Of a DNA stretch of 24,144 bases, positions 6,093 to 13,854 are shown piece by piece. Source of the stretch: a virus. The stretch covers positions 1 through 24,144 of the IMG/VR virus record IMGVR_UViG_3300048930_000158; one strand, given 5' to 3'. The notes under the pieces are model-generated. The model had not been told where the DNA came from, did not search any database, and worked only from the letters and a program-made list of their open reading frames with translations. The first letter of the stretch is position 1. Every line of letters begins with the position of its first letter. A program made the position numbers and the translations under genes.

Positions 6093-6547
6093 TTCCCGGC
6101 AACGGCCCCATAGGCTCGACACCGCTGGGTGGGGATCCGGTTGCTTACTTCGCAGACAACCAGGTTGCCGCGATATATGAGTTCGTGAGTCCGCTGCTCA
6201 CACTAACCCAAACGAGAGTAGGCCCCTGTATGCAGTCAATCACAATGGCGCAAGGCGAAAGCCTGGGACTGACGTATGGGCTTGGCAGCGACGCGGTATA
6301 CGACTTCATGTGTGAGGTGGCGGTTAAATCCATAAGCGGCGACGTAGTCCACCGGCAGGAGCTGGAGGACTTGAACGAGGACGGCACGCGATTCGTTGGC
6401 ATCCTGGGCAAGGATGTGACCAAGGATTTCGAACCCGGCGATTACTACTTGGTTGCCGACCTGTGGAACGAGGACACCGGCGAAGCCAGGGAGTACCAGG
6501 CATTACTCGCAGTCACAGCGCAGGCTCTTGAGCAGATAGCGGATTAA
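6089..6547 (+). CDS. Hypothetical phage protein, probably fibre/hydrolase-associated
   Basis: The 152-aa product has an N-terminal Gly/Pro motif GNGPIGSTPLGG (residues 4-15), a central linker, and from about residue 45 a beta-strand-rich domain ending in DYYLVADLWNEDTGEAREYQALLAVTAQ. There is no signal or membrane segment. Similar short glycine-proline N-terminal motifs occur in proteins encoded beside phage fibre genes, which hints at a structural or assembly role, but no family is recognised. It is encoded between the glycoside hydrolase and the cos site and overlaps the 24-codon frame as ATGA. Confidence 0.7.
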   Translation: MIPGNGPIGSTPLGGDPVAYFADNQVAAIYEFVSPLLTLTQTRVGPCMQSITMAQGESLGLTYGLGSDAVYDFMCEVAVKSISGDVVHRQELEDLNEDGTRFVGILGKDVTKDFEPGDYYLVADLWNEDTGEAREYQALLAVTAQALEQIAD

Positions 6548-6557
6548 GGCAATGGCA

Positions 6558-6818
6558 ATGGCAAAACCCAAAGTAGTGACAGCAACCGTGCAGCAGGCTG
6601 GTGCAGCGCATATGCATGCGAGCGCGTACACAATCGGCGACAAGGTGCGCAACCGGCACATCGATCAGGTGGGCGTCGTCGATACGGTGGCGATAAATGC
6701 TGCAGGGGCGTGGTACTACGTCACTACACAGTCCGGTATGTCTGTCGGTTGGTGGCACGAAACCGACATCGCGGGTGCTCCGAGGACGTTGCCGCCGGCC
6801 GAGAAGACGCAGGCCTAG
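6558..6818 (+). CDS. Small hypothetical protein with SH3-like look
   Basis: Two ATGs are in frame (6552 and 6558). I favour 6558 because the only ribosome-like sequence, AAGG at 6546-6549, is 8 bases from it and just 2 from the other. The product is about 86 aa: a short Ala/Lys leader, then IGDKVRNRHIDQVGVVDTVAI...WYYVTTQSG...GWWHETDI, a pattern of short beta strands with a tight KV..VGVV turn that resembles SH3-like barrels, and a Pro/Lys tail. No family is assigned. It is the last gene before the cos site, i.e. the right end of the virion chromosome. Confidence 0.65.
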   Translation: MAKPKVVTATVQQAGAAHMHASAYTIGDKVRNRHIDQVGVVDTVAINAAGAWYYVTTQSGMSVGWWHETDIAGAPRTLPPAEKTQA

Positions 6819-6856
6819 ACGGATGGCCGCGTTGACTAGCCCACCCACCCCCGTCT

Positions 6857-6932
6857 GGGTCCTTCCATAGCCCAAGGCTATTACGGGTGGCGGGCCTCGC
6901 GATATTTCGCTATTTCCCGGGATTTTCCAGGG
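6857..6932. other. Lambda-type cos site (cosQ + cosN + start of cosB)
   Basis: Compared with the lambda chromosome end as I recall it, this non-coding stretch lines up base for base. GGGTCCT (cosQ) is at 6857-6863. TTACG at 6881-6885 precedes a presumed 12-base overhang GGTGGCGGGCCT (6886-6897; lambda GGGCGGCGACCT). Conserved CTCGCG, TTTCGCTATTT and ATTTTCC blocks then follow at lambda spacing. The cosQ-to-nick distance is 22 bases here and about 23 in lambda. The site directly precedes Nu1- and A-like terminase genes. Downstream, TCCCGGGA (6915-6922) and nearby TTCC/GGGAA elements could be terminase-binding sites. The interval to the small-terminase gene (about 70 bases) is shorter than in lambda, so cosB is reduced or extends into the gene. 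Exact nicks are inferred. Confidence 0.8.
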
Positions 6933-6968
6933 AATTGGTTGTTGATGATTATGACTTCGGACTAGGCA

Positions 6969-7550
6969 ATGGGCGATGTCAGAGAGGACGCGCTACTAAA
7001 CGGCCGGCAGTGCGCTGAAAGTATCGGGATCTCGCAGACCGCATTCCTGAACTGGAAGATCCCTGCAGTCGGCACTAAGGGGCGGCAGAAACTCTACTCG
7101 CTCAAGGCGGTGCTGGAGGTCTATCGCGAGCGATGCCGGCGAGAACTGGAAAAAGAGCTTCGCCAGGAAATCGTTGCCGAGCTCTCCCGCTCGGGTGATG
7201 GTTCCGGGCTGCCAGACGACTACGAGCTTGTGCGCCTCGAGCTGGAAAAGGAGCGCACCCGACTCACCCGGGCCCAGGCCGATGGCCAAGAACTGAAAAA
7301 CGAAATCGCCCGGCACGAGGTCGCGCCGTTTGACTACCTGGTGTATGTCCTGGGAAAAACTGCGAACGAGATCGCGGGGGTGATGGACGCGCTGCCGGTC
7401 GAGATGATGCGCAAGCTGACATTGAAGCCGCAGGAGGTCGAGAAGGTCAAAGGGATCACGGCTCTGGCAGCCGATGCAATCGTGAACCTGGGCAATCAGG
7501 AGTTTCTGGAGGCAGCGCTTGACGAGTTTATCGCGCAAGCAGATCAGTAA
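6969..7550 (+). CDS. nu1: Terminase small subunit, Nu1/DUF1441-like
   Basis: The 193-aa protein begins with a winged helix-turn-helix of the Nu1 type (about residues 8-50: LNGRQCAESIGISQTAFLNW...GRQKLYSLKAVLEVY). A long charged helix follows (50-110, ELEKELRQEIVAEL..LEKERTRLTRAQADGQELKNEI), then a C-terminal helical domain for contact with the large subunit. Nu1 proteins bind cosB and direct the large subunit to cut at cosN; the cos site lies about 70 bases upstream. The start ATG at 6969 gives the expected N-terminus for the DNA-binding domain. The C-terminal end overlaps the large-subunit start by 32 bases and contains its ribosome site. Confidence 0.88.
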   Translation: MGDVREDALLNGRQCAESIGISQTAFLNWKIPAVGTKGRQKLYSLKAVLEVYRERCRRELEKELRQEIVAELSRSGDGSGLPDDYELVRLELEKERTRLTRAQADGQELKNEIARHEVAPFDYLVYVLGKTANEIAGVMDALPVEMMRKLTLKPQEVEKVKGITALAADAIVNLGNQEFLEAALDEFIAQADQ

Positions 7551-9480
7551 CGCCGCTCACAGTTTCAGGATTGCGCTCGATGTGCTGCGCCGGCCGCTGC
7601 CGGTCACGCCCTCGGACTGGGCTGACGCCAATTTTTTTATGTCGGCGGAGTCGTCATACATCGAAGGGGTGTGGCGCACCAGGCCTTTTCAGCGTGTACC
7701 GCTGAACATGATGGGCAATGACGCGATCCAGGAGCTGGATATTTTCAAGTCCGCCCGGGTCGGCTACACCAAGCTGATCATGGCCGCCGTCGCCTACATG
7801 GCGGAGCACAAACGCCGGAACCAGATTATTTACCAGCCGACCGACCAGGCGGCAAAAGAGTTCATGAAAAGCCACGTCCAGCCGATGATTCGGGACGTGA
7901 AGCCGGTCCGGGCCCTGGCGAGCTGGTACGGAAAGCGCCACCCGGACAACACGCTGGACGTTAAAACATTCGACCACCGCCGCAAGCTGTATGTGATGGG
8001 CGGGGCTGCTGCCAAAAATTTTCGGGAAAAATCAGTCGACACCGTTTACATGGACGAACTCGACGGGTTCGACCAGGACATTGAGGGCGAAGGGCGCCCA
8101 GACAGGCTTGCTAACAAACGAACTGAGGGTAGCTATTTTCGCAAGCTGATTTGCGGCAGCACTCCAACAACAGAACTCGACTCGATTATTAACAAGCGCG
8201 CAATGGTGGCGGACTGCCTGTTGCGATGCCACATTCCATGCCCGCATTGCGGTCATGCGCAGCATCTCGAGTTTGGCAACATGCAGATGCTGGAGAGAAA
8301 GAAGCCGGAGACGACGCAGTATGCCTGCGTTGGGTGCGGTGCATTTTTCGATTACCGCCGGTCGCAGGAACAGCAGATTAACTGTTTCTGGCGAGATCCG
8401 GAACGGGGCATTACGACCTATGACGGATTTGATTTTTTCGATATCGACGGCGAACCGATAGAGACGCCGCGCCATGTGGCGGTGCATATCTGGTCCGCCT
8501 ACAGCCCGATGACGACCTGGGAAGTCATCATGCGCGAGTTTCTGGCGCAGAAGGACAACCCGGTGGAGTTCCAGACCTGGGTAAACCAGACTCGCGGCGA
8601 AACATGGAAAATCCTTGGTGATGCTCCGCCATGGAAACCTCTGTACGACCGCACGCGCGGGGACGCATTCACCCCAAACATCATCGCCGAGTGGGTAACG
8701 ATCATCACCTGCGGCGTGGACGTGCAGCGCAACCGTCTAGAGCTGGAGCTTGTCGGCTGGGGTGAGGGCAAGCGCAGTCAGTCCATCGACTACCGCGTGA
8801 TCATGGGGGACACGTCGAACCTGTCGGCCAGCGGCCCTTGGGAAGAGCTCCGGGCGCTGATCCGTTCGGAGTGCTGGACGCACCAGGGCGGCACGTTCCT
8901 GCCGGTCAGCTGCACGGCGATCGACTCGGGCGACCAGACGCAGACCGTTTACACGTTCTGCCGGGAGTTCGCGCAGCCGCAAGTGGTGCCGATCAAAGGC
9001 ATGGACAACATGACGGTGCTGGTGGGTATTCCGAAGCCAGCGGATGTATCGGCCGGCGGCAAGACGATCCGCCGCGGCGTGATGGTCTGGCCTGTCGGGT
9101 CGTCGCTCCTGAAGGACGAATTATATTCAGCGCTGAAGCTGGAGCGCCCCACCGCAGAGAGCGGCGATCCGCTGCCGCCGTTGTGGTGTGATTTCCCCGA
9201 GTACGGGGAGGATCATTTTAAGGGCTTGTGCTCTGAACAACGGATGCGCAAAAAGAACAAGCGGGGCTATACGGTGCATGAGTGGGTCAAGGTCCACGAG
9301 CGCAACGAGCCCCTGGATTGCCGCAACTACGCGCGGGCAGCGGCTGCCATCAAAGGCATAGACCGCTGGAAGCCGGAGGACTGGCGGGCGCTGCGGGCAA
9401 GCCTCGGCGCCAAGGAGCCGGCGGGCACCACCACAAAGCACGGCGTTACGTTTCGTAAGTCGACATTCTGGAATAAGTAA
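7519..9480 (+). CDS. A: Terminase large subunit, lambda gpA family
   Basis: The 653-aa protein matches lambda gpA along its length: SDWADANFFMSAESSYIEGVWRTRPFQ near the N-terminus, an ATPase Walker A-like KSARVGYTK (Lys77 to Lys85), Walker B YMDELDGFD (Asp179-Glu180), and the WYGKRHPDNTL segment. It continues with a CxxC..CxxC zinc-ribbon-like pair (CPHC, CVGC, about residues 240-280), and nuclease-domain strands with GVDVQRNRLELELVGWG and AIDSGDQTQT. It packages DNA and cuts cos. TTG at 7519 is the start: GGAGG lies 6 bases upstream and the N-terminal residues after it align with gpA. It overlaps the small-subunit gene by 32 bases and the gpW-like gene as TAATG. Confidence 0.93.
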   Translation: MTSLSRKQISNAAHSFRIALDVLRRPLPVTPSDWADANFFMSAESSYIEGVWRTRPFQRVPLNMMGNDAIQELDIFKSARVGYTKLIMAAVAYMAEHKRRNQIIYQPTDQAAKEFMKSHVQPMIRDVKPVRALASWYGKRHPDNTLDVKTFDHRRKLYVMGGAAAKNFREKSVDTVYMDELDGFDQDIEGEGRPDRLANKRTEGSYFRKLICGSTPTTELDSIINKRAMVADCLLRCHIPCPHCGHAQHLEFGNMQMLERKKPETTQYACVGCGAFFDYRRSQEQQINCFWRDPERGITTYDGFDFFDIDGEPIETPRHVAVHIWSAYSPMTTWEVIMREFLAQKDNPVEFQTWVNQTRGETWKILGDAPPWKPLYDRTRGDAFTPNIIAEWVTIITCGVDVQRNRLELELVGWGEGKRSQSIDYRVIMGDTSNLSASGPWEELRALIRSECWTHQGGTFLPVSCTAIDSGDQTQTVYTFCREFAQPQVVPIKGMDNMTVLVGIPKPADVSAGGKTIRRGVMVWPVGSSLLKDELYSALKLERPTAESGDPLPPLWCDFPEYGEDHFKGLCSEQRMRKKNKRGYTVHEWVKVHERNEPLDCRNYARAAAAIKGIDRWKPEDWRALRASLGAKEPAGTTTKHGVTFRKSTFWNK

Positions 9481-9680
9481 TGGCCTACACCCAAACACAA
9501 CTGGATGCCATCCAGGAAGCGTTAGCGCGCGGCGTTCTGGAAGCCACCCTGCCCGATGGTTCGAAGGTGCGCTATCGGTCGCTGGATGAGATGGAGCGAA
9601 TTATCAACAAGATGGAGTCGAATATCAGCGCGCCGCGCAATAACGTCGTATATCCGTCGCACTCGCGGGGCTATGAGTGA
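9480..9680 (+). CDS. W: Head-tail joining protein gpW-like
   Basis: A 66-aa protein placed exactly between terminase and portal, as gene W is in lambda. The pattern of helix (TQTQLDAIQEALARG), beta hairpin (EATLPDGSKVRYRS), second helix (LDEMERIINKMESNI) and basic tail matches gpW. gpW seals the packaged head below the portal and prepares it for tail joining. The start ATG overlaps the terminase TAA (TAATG) and the stop overlaps the portal GTG (GTGA). Confidence 0.88.
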   Translation: MAYTQTQLDAIQEALARGVLEATLPDGSKVRYRSLDEMERIINKMESNISAPRNNVVYPSHSRGYE

Positions 9681-11164
9681 AGCCGCCGATTACTGAGCGG
9701 GTACTTCTCGCGGTTGCGCCTGGCTGGGCTGCCTCACGCGCGCGCGGTCGCCGGGAGTACCTGCAGCACTCGGTCGCCACTGAGCACCTGCGCAAGTACG
9801 AAGCCGCCAGCTCTGGCCGGCGCACGGATGGATGGAAGCGGCCCAGCTCCTCGGCCAACGCAGAAGTTTTGTCAAGCCGGGAAACGGTACGCAACGGCGC
9901 CCGGCAGTTGGTGCGCGACAACGGGCATGCCGCCAACGCGCTGAATGTGCTGGAAAGCAATGTCATTGGCACCGGTATCCACCCGGATATTGAGTCCGGC
10001 AACGACAGAATGAATTCGCTGCTGGAGGAGATCTGGCAGGAGCACTGCGAAAAGGACGCGAGCGGCGCGGAAGAGGTTGGGAATTTCTACGACCGGCAGA
10101 GCCTGGGCTTTCGCAGCATCGTAGAGAGTGGTTCGGTGATCCTTCGGCAACGCCGGCGTGCCGATGGCGCGCTGCCCTACCGCGTGCAACTGCTGGAGCC
10201 TGATTACCTGTCGCCGATGAACGACGGCACGAAGGGTAATAGCGTCATTATTGGCGGCAAAGAGTACAACTCACGCGGCGAGCTGGCGGCGCTGCACCTG
10301 TACACCGTGCACCCGGGCGATGCCTACAACTTTTCGCACGGATTCGGCAAAACGGTGCGTGTTGACGCGCGGGATATCAGCCACGCCTACCGCATGGACC
10401 GCCCTGGGCAGATGGACGGCGTGTCTTGGCTCGCTCCAGTGATGGGCACCCTGCGCGATCTGGGCGACACGCGGGACGCATACCAGCTCCGGCAGAAAAT
10501 TGCGGCCTGTTACACGGTTTTTGTGCACGGGGATGAAGTAGGTCCCAGCGCCGCATCGGAAGCTACGCCGATCTCCGACCACATAGAGCCGGGGCGCGTT
10601 GAATCTCTGCCGGTCGGGCGCGACGTCACGTTCGCGAACCCGCCCGGCGTGGACGGCATGTCGGATTTTGACCGCGATCAGCTTCTGACCATTGCCGCCG
10701 GTATCGGGATGCCCTACGAGGCGCTGACCGGCAACCTGCGGAACGTCAATTTTTTGTCTGGCCGCATGGGCTGGCTTGCGTTCTACCGAAACATCGACAA
10801 GTGGCGTTCTCGCATCGTGATTCCGCGCATGTGCGAGCCAGAAATGCGGTGGTTCTTCCAAGCTGCCACGTTAAAGCTCGGCGATCTTGGCCGCGTGCAA
10901 GTTACTTGGACATCTCCGCACCGCGACCTGCTGGACCCTGTGAAAGAGATCAAAGCCCTGCGCGAAGAAATGCGCCTGGGCGCGCTCTCTTATCCCGACA
11001 TGGTGCGGATGAGAGGCCGGGACCCGGAAAAAGTGGTCTCGAGCTTCGAAAAATGGGCGAAAAAGCTCGATGAGAAAAAACTGGTGTTCGACTGGGACGC
11101 CACCAAGGTCAGCCTGGCCGGGAACGCAAACCCTGCTGAAAAAGACGATGAGGACGAAGAATGA
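9677..11164 (+). CDS. B: Portal protein, lambda gpB / Phage_portal_2 family
   Basis: The 495-aa product has the features of lambda-type portals: an Arg-rich N-terminus, NGARQLVRDNGHAANALNVLESNVIGTGIHP (about residues 73-103), then a stem/clip region with QRRRADGALPYRVQLLEPDYLSP. It also has DARDISHAYRMDRPGQMDGVSWLAPVM, the crown-side NFLSGRMGWLAFYRNIDKW, and an acidic C-terminus. The portal is the 12-fold channel at one head vertex, through which terminase packages DNA and to which the head-completion proteins attach. GTG at 9677 is the start, overlapping the gpW-like stop as GTGA; no better ATG lies upstream. The stop overlaps the capsid gene ATG (ATGA at 11161-11164). Confidence 0.92.
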   Translation: MKPPITERVLLAVAPGWAASRARGRREYLQHSVATEHLRKYEAASSGRRTDGWKRPSSSANAEVLSSRETVRNGARQLVRDNGHAANALNVLESNVIGTGIHPDIESGNDRMNSLLEEIWQEHCEKDASGAEEVGNFYDRQSLGFRSIVESGSVILRQRRRADGALPYRVQLLEPDYLSPMNDGTKGNSVIIGGKEYNSRGELAALHLYTVHPGDAYNFSHGFGKTVRVDARDISHAYRMDRPGQMDGVSWLAPVMGTLRDLGDTRDAYQLRQKIAACYTVFVHGDEVGPSAASEATPISDHIEPGRVESLPVGRDVTFANPPGVDGMSDFDRDQLLTIAAGIGMPYEALTGNLRNVNFLSGRMGWLAFYRNIDKWRSRIVIPRMCEPEMRWFFQAATLKLGDLGRVQVTWTSPHRDLLDPVKEIKALREEMRLGALSYPDMVRMRGRDPEKVVSSFEKWAKKLDEKKLVFDWDATKVSLAGNANPAEKDDEDEE

Positions 11165-13125
11165 CAAACGCAGCGAGAAAATCCGAGACGGTCGACGTCC
11201 CGATGCTGGATATCCGGGCCGCCATTCAGCCTGCATCGCTCGATGTCGAGGCGCGGACCGTTACATTCATCGCCAGCACAGGTGCCCGAGGCCTGCGCAG
11301 GAGTTGGAACGGCGATTACTACGAAGAGCTGGACGTCTCCGACACCGCTATCCGCATGGGTCGGCTGCAGAACGGCGCTCCGTTCCTCAATTCGCACGGC
11401 AGCTGGGATGTCAGCGATGTCCTGGGCGTGATCGTCAAGGCGTGGATTGAGAACGCGGCGTTAATGGTGACCGTCCAGTTCAGCAAGCGGGCCTATGTAG
11501 AGCCGATTTTCCAGGATATCCGCGACGGCATCCTGCGGCATGTGAGCATCGGTTACAGGGTTTATGAATACGTAGTCAGCGAGAAGCAGGGCGAGCTGGA
11601 TGTGCGCCGCGCCGTTGACTGGGAGCCCATGGAGGTATCCGTGGTTCCAATGGGTTTCGACGACGCAGCGGTTTCTCGCAGTGCCGAAAAGCAAGTAAGT
11701 CAGGCAAAACTAACGTACCGGGGCGAAGGCCTCACAACTGAAGGAGGGCGGATCATGCCCAATGTAAACGAGCAAGAAAACACCCCGGCGGTTGTGGCTG
11801 ACCCCGGCCCCGAAACCCGAGGCGTCACTACCGAGGAAGTAACCCGCATTGCCAACGAGGCCGCCACCCGAGCAGCCGAGGAAGGCGCACGCGCAGAGCG
11901 TAAGCGCGCTGCCGATATCCGCCAGGCTGTAACAGCCTCCGGTCTCGGCGATGAACTGGCCACGCGATTGATCAACGAGGGCGTCGATATCCACGCCGCC
12001 CGCGAGCAGATCATCGATGCATGGGCGGCTGCTGAACCCGGCGACACGCGCGGCATCCGCACCAGCACCGATCACACTGTGGTTGAGGCAATGCGTGATG
12101 GTGCCGTGAATGCGCTGCTGCACCGCGCCAATCCCTCGATCGAACTGACCGAAGGCGGCAAGGCGTTCCGCCATATGTCGCTGGTTCGCCTGTGCGAGGA
12201 CCTGCTGCAGCGTCAGGGCGTCAACTGCCGTGGCCTGTCGCCGATGGAGATCGCCACCCGCGCGATCAGCACCAGCGACCTGACCAACATCGCCGGCTCC
12301 ACCATGAACCGCACGTTGCGCCAGGGTTACGATTCCGGACGGCGTACGTTCGTCGGTGTGTTCCGCCAGGGTACTGCTCCGGACTTCCGCTCAATGTCTC
12401 GCGTGAATCTCTCCGGTGCTCCGTCGCTGCTGGAGGTCAAGGAGAACGGCGAGTTCACATACGGCGCCGTGACCGACGGGAAGGAAACGTACCAGCTCGC
12501 CACCTATGGCCGCATCCTGCCGTTCACCCGACAGATGATCATCAACGACGACATGGGGGCACTGACCCGTATCCCTATGATGTTTGGTCGCGCCGCGGCG
12601 GATCTGGAAAGCGACATTGTGTGGGGGATCATCACCGCCAACGCCGCCCTGGCCGACACCATCGCGCTGTTCCACGCCAGCCACGGCAACCTGGCCGCGA
12701 GTGGCGGGGCTATCGACATCACCACTGTAAGCGCTGGTCGCGCTGCGATGCGTGTTCAGACGGGCCTGGAAGGCCGCCTGATCAACGTGATGCCGCGATT
12801 CCTGATCACAGGCGCGAATTACGAGACGGCGGTCGACCAATTGCTGGCAAGCATCACGCCGGCGACTGTTGCCGCCGCCGTACCCTCGGAACTGCGCTCA
12901 TTGCAGCCCGTGATCGAGCCGCGCCTTACCGGCAACCAGTGGTATCTGGCGGCTGATTACAACCAGGTGGATACCATCGAGTACTCCTACCTGGAAGGCA
13001 ACCAGGGCGTCTACATCGAGACCGAAATGGGCTTCGAGGTCGACGGCATCAAGATCAAGGCACGCCACGATTTCGCGGCGAAAGCGATCGATCACCGAGG
13101 CATGTACAAAAACCCCGGCGCTTGA
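11161..13125 (+). CDS. Fused prohead protease / major capsid protein
   Basis: This 654-aa protein joins two functions normally encoded separately. Residues 1-180 resemble S78-type (HK97 gp4-like) prohead proteases, with FLNSHGSWDVSDVLG (candidate catalytic His79) and RHVSIGYRVY (candidate Ser129). Residues 200-300 form an acidic, helical scaffold-like linker (TTEEVTRIANEAATRAAEEGARAERKR). Residues 370-654 look like a Mu gpT/HK97-fold capsid protein (QMIINDDMGALTRIPMMFGRAA, IEYSYLEGNQGVYIETEMGFEVDGIKIKARHDF). Such protease/capsid fusions are known in tailed phages. An internal in-frame ATG at 11755 preceded by AAGGAGG suggests a second, shorter product (described separately). A strong terminator follows the gene. 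Confidence 0.88.
   Translation: MTNAARKSETVDVPMLDIRAAIQPASLDVEARTVTFIASTGARGLRRSWNGDYYEELDVSDTAIRMGRLQNGAPFLNSHGSWDVSDVLGVIVKAWIENAALMVTVQFSKRAYVEPIFQDIRDGILRHVSIGYRVYEYVVSEKQGELDVRRAVDWEPMEVSVVPMGFDDAAVSRSAEKQVSQAKLTYRGEGLTTEGGRIMPNVNEQENTPAVVADPGPETRGVTTEEVTRIANEAATRAAEEGARAERKRAADIRQAVTASGLGDELATRLINEGVDIHAAREQIIDAWAAAEPGDTRGIRTSTDHTVVEAMRDGAVNALLHRANPSIELTEGGKAFRHMSLVRLCEDLLQRQGVNCRGLSPMEIATRAISTSDLTNIAGSTMNRTLRQGYDSGRRTFVGVFRQGTAPDFRSMSRVNLSGAPSLLEVKENGEFTYGAVTDGKETYQLATYGRILPFTRQMIINDDMGALTRIPMMFGRAAADLESDIVWGIITANAALADTIALFHASHGNLAASGGAIDITTVSAGRAAMRVQTGLEGRLINVMPRFLITGANYETAVDQLLASITPATVAAAVPSELRSLQPVIEPRLTGNQWYLAADYNQVDTIEYSYLEGNQGVYIETEMGFEVDGIKIKARHDFAAKAIDHRGMYKNPGA
11742..11757 (+). 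promoter_or_regulatory. Strong Shine-Dalgarno for internal capsid start
   Basis: AGGAGG (11742-11747), 7 bases before ATG 11755. It is nearly a full anti-SD match inside an open coding frame, where the flanking codons encode a linker (TTEGGRI). Confidence 0.7.
11755..13125 (+). CDS. Internal in-frame start: scaffold + major capsid product (456 aa)
   Basis: Within the fusion gene, codon 199 is an ATG (11755-11757) led by AGGAGG at 11742-11747 with a 7-base spacer, the best ribosome-binding site in the head region. It lies exactly at the junction between the protease-like domain and the scaffold/capsid part. Initiation here would give a protease-free protein, MPNVNEQENTPAVVADPGPE onward. Making capsid in excess over protease by a nested start parallels lambda, where Nu3 is nested in gene C. 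The in-frame ATG and the SD match are seen; use of the start is an inference. Confidence 0.6.
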   Translation: MPNVNEQENTPAVVADPGPETRGVTTEEVTRIANEAATRAAEEGARAERKRAADIRQAVTASGLGDELATRLINEGVDIHAAREQIIDAWAAAEPGDTRGIRTSTDHTVVEAMRDGAVNALLHRANPSIELTEGGKAFRHMSLVRLCEDLLQRQGVNCRGLSPMEIATRAISTSDLTNIAGSTMNRTLRQGYDSGRRTFVGVFRQGTAPDFRSMSRVNLSGAPSLLEVKENGEFTYGAVTDGKETYQLATYGRILPFTRQMIINDDMGALTRIPMMFGRAAADLESDIVWGIITANAALADTIALFHASHGNLAASGGAIDITTVSAGRAAMRVQTGLEGRLINVMPRFLITGANYETAVDQLLASITPATVAAAVPSELRSLQPVIEPRLTGNQWYLAADYNQVDTIEYSYLEGNQGVYIETEMGFEVDGIKIKARHDFAAKAIDHRGMYKNPGA

Positions 13126-13143
13126 TTCTGGGCACTGACAAAT

Positions 13144-13167
13144 AAGGCCCTTCGGGGCCTTTTTTTA
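13144..13167 (+). terminator. Intrinsic terminator after the capsid gene
   Basis: A perfect 7-bp stem AAGGCCC/GGGCCTT (13144-13150 with 13155-13161) with a TTCG tetraloop is followed by a T run to 13166. It lies in the 67-base gap between the capsid gene and the DUF2190 gene. It may lower tail-gene transcription relative to head genes, or be ignored by an antiterminated polymerase. Confidence 0.85.
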
Positions 13168-13192
13168 CGAACAATTTTCAGGAGTACTTCAC

Positions 13193-13549
13193 ATGGCTAC
13201 AAATCAAGTGCAGGACGGCAAAATCTTGACCCTTATCGCGCCTTCTGGCGGTGTAGTGTCCGGTGCCGGTTATGTCATCGGCTCGCTGTTCGTCGTGGCT
13301 CTGGTCACGGCGGCGGAGGGCGCTTCATTCGCGGGAGCAACCGAGGGCGTTTTCGAGATGACCAAGGTGGCATCTGGTAGCGGCAAGGCGTTCACCGCCG
13401 GCGAGCACATCTGGTACAACAACACCAGCAAATCGTGGGATAAAACCGGCTCTGGCCTATTCCAAATCGGTGTTGCAACGGAAGCTGCCGCCACAACTGC
13501 GACGGCCTGCAAGGTGCAGATCAATCGGCGCGTGCTGGCAGCAACCTAA
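13193..13549 (+). CDS. DUF2190 capsid cement/decoration-like protein
   Basis: The 118-aa protein fits the DUF2190 family (capsid stabilising or decoration proteins, lambda gpD position). It has MATNQVQDGKILTLIAPSGG, the VVSGAGYVIGSLFVVALVTAAEG segment, GVFEMTKVASGSGKAFTAGEHIWYNNTSKSWDKT and a short C-terminal strand (KVQINRR). It is compact and beta-rich, with no membrane anchor despite the hydrophobic stretch. ATG 13193 is preceded by CAGGAG at a good distance. It follows the terminator after the capsid gene, so it may have its own read-through-dependent level of expression. Confidence 0.85.
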   Translation: MATNQVQDGKILTLIAPSGGVVSGAGYVIGSLFVVALVTAAEGASFAGATEGVFEMTKVASGSGKAFTAGEHIWYNNTSKSWDKTGSGLFQIGVATEAAATTATACKVQINRRVLAAT

Positions 13550-13551
13550 CA

Positions 13552-13854
13552 GTGTTTGACGACATGGCGCGCAGCGTGGCCGGTACTCTCTCTGGCGTAT
13601 TCGGCGACACTGCGCGCATTTCGCGCGGCCAACAGGCACCGTGGAATATCCGCGCCATTGTGCGCAAGGACATCGAATTACTCGACGACCAGGGTCAGGT
13701 TGTGACGCGCACCAATACCATCAGGATTGCGCACATCGACACAGAAATCATCCCGCTGCGCGGTGATCGCGTAGATTTCGGTTGTGCAACCTACACGCTC
13801 GGCAGGCGGCTTGCCGACGACGGCTACGCCTATGTTTTTGAGGCGACGCTGTGA
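13552..13854 (+). CDS. FII: Head-tail joining protein, gpFII-like
   Basis: The 100-aa product has the size and layout of lambda gpFII: an N-terminal helical arm (FDDMARSVAGTLSGVFGDTARISRG), then beta strands ending in IIPLRGDRVDFGCATYTLGRRLADDGYAYVFEATL. gpFII-like proteins sit at the head-tail interface after DNA packaging. GTG at 13552 is used because the arm residues it includes align with gpFII; ATG at 13564 is an alternative that would remove four of them. No clear ribosome site is seen for either, so coupling to the gene 2 bases upstream is likely. Its stop overlaps the minor tail Z-like GTG (GTGA at 13851-13854). Confidence 0.75.
   Translation: MFDDMARSVAGTLSGVFGDTARISRGQQAPWNIRAIVRKDIELLDDQGQVVTRTNTIRIAHIDTEIIPLRGDRVDFGCATYTLGRRLADDGYAYVFEATL

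Noticed and set aside
12192-12956. 254-codon plus-strand frame within the capsid gene
   Set aside because: An alternate-frame shadow of the capsid domain, rich in Arg/Gly/His with no recognisable domain; the capsid frame is clearly real.
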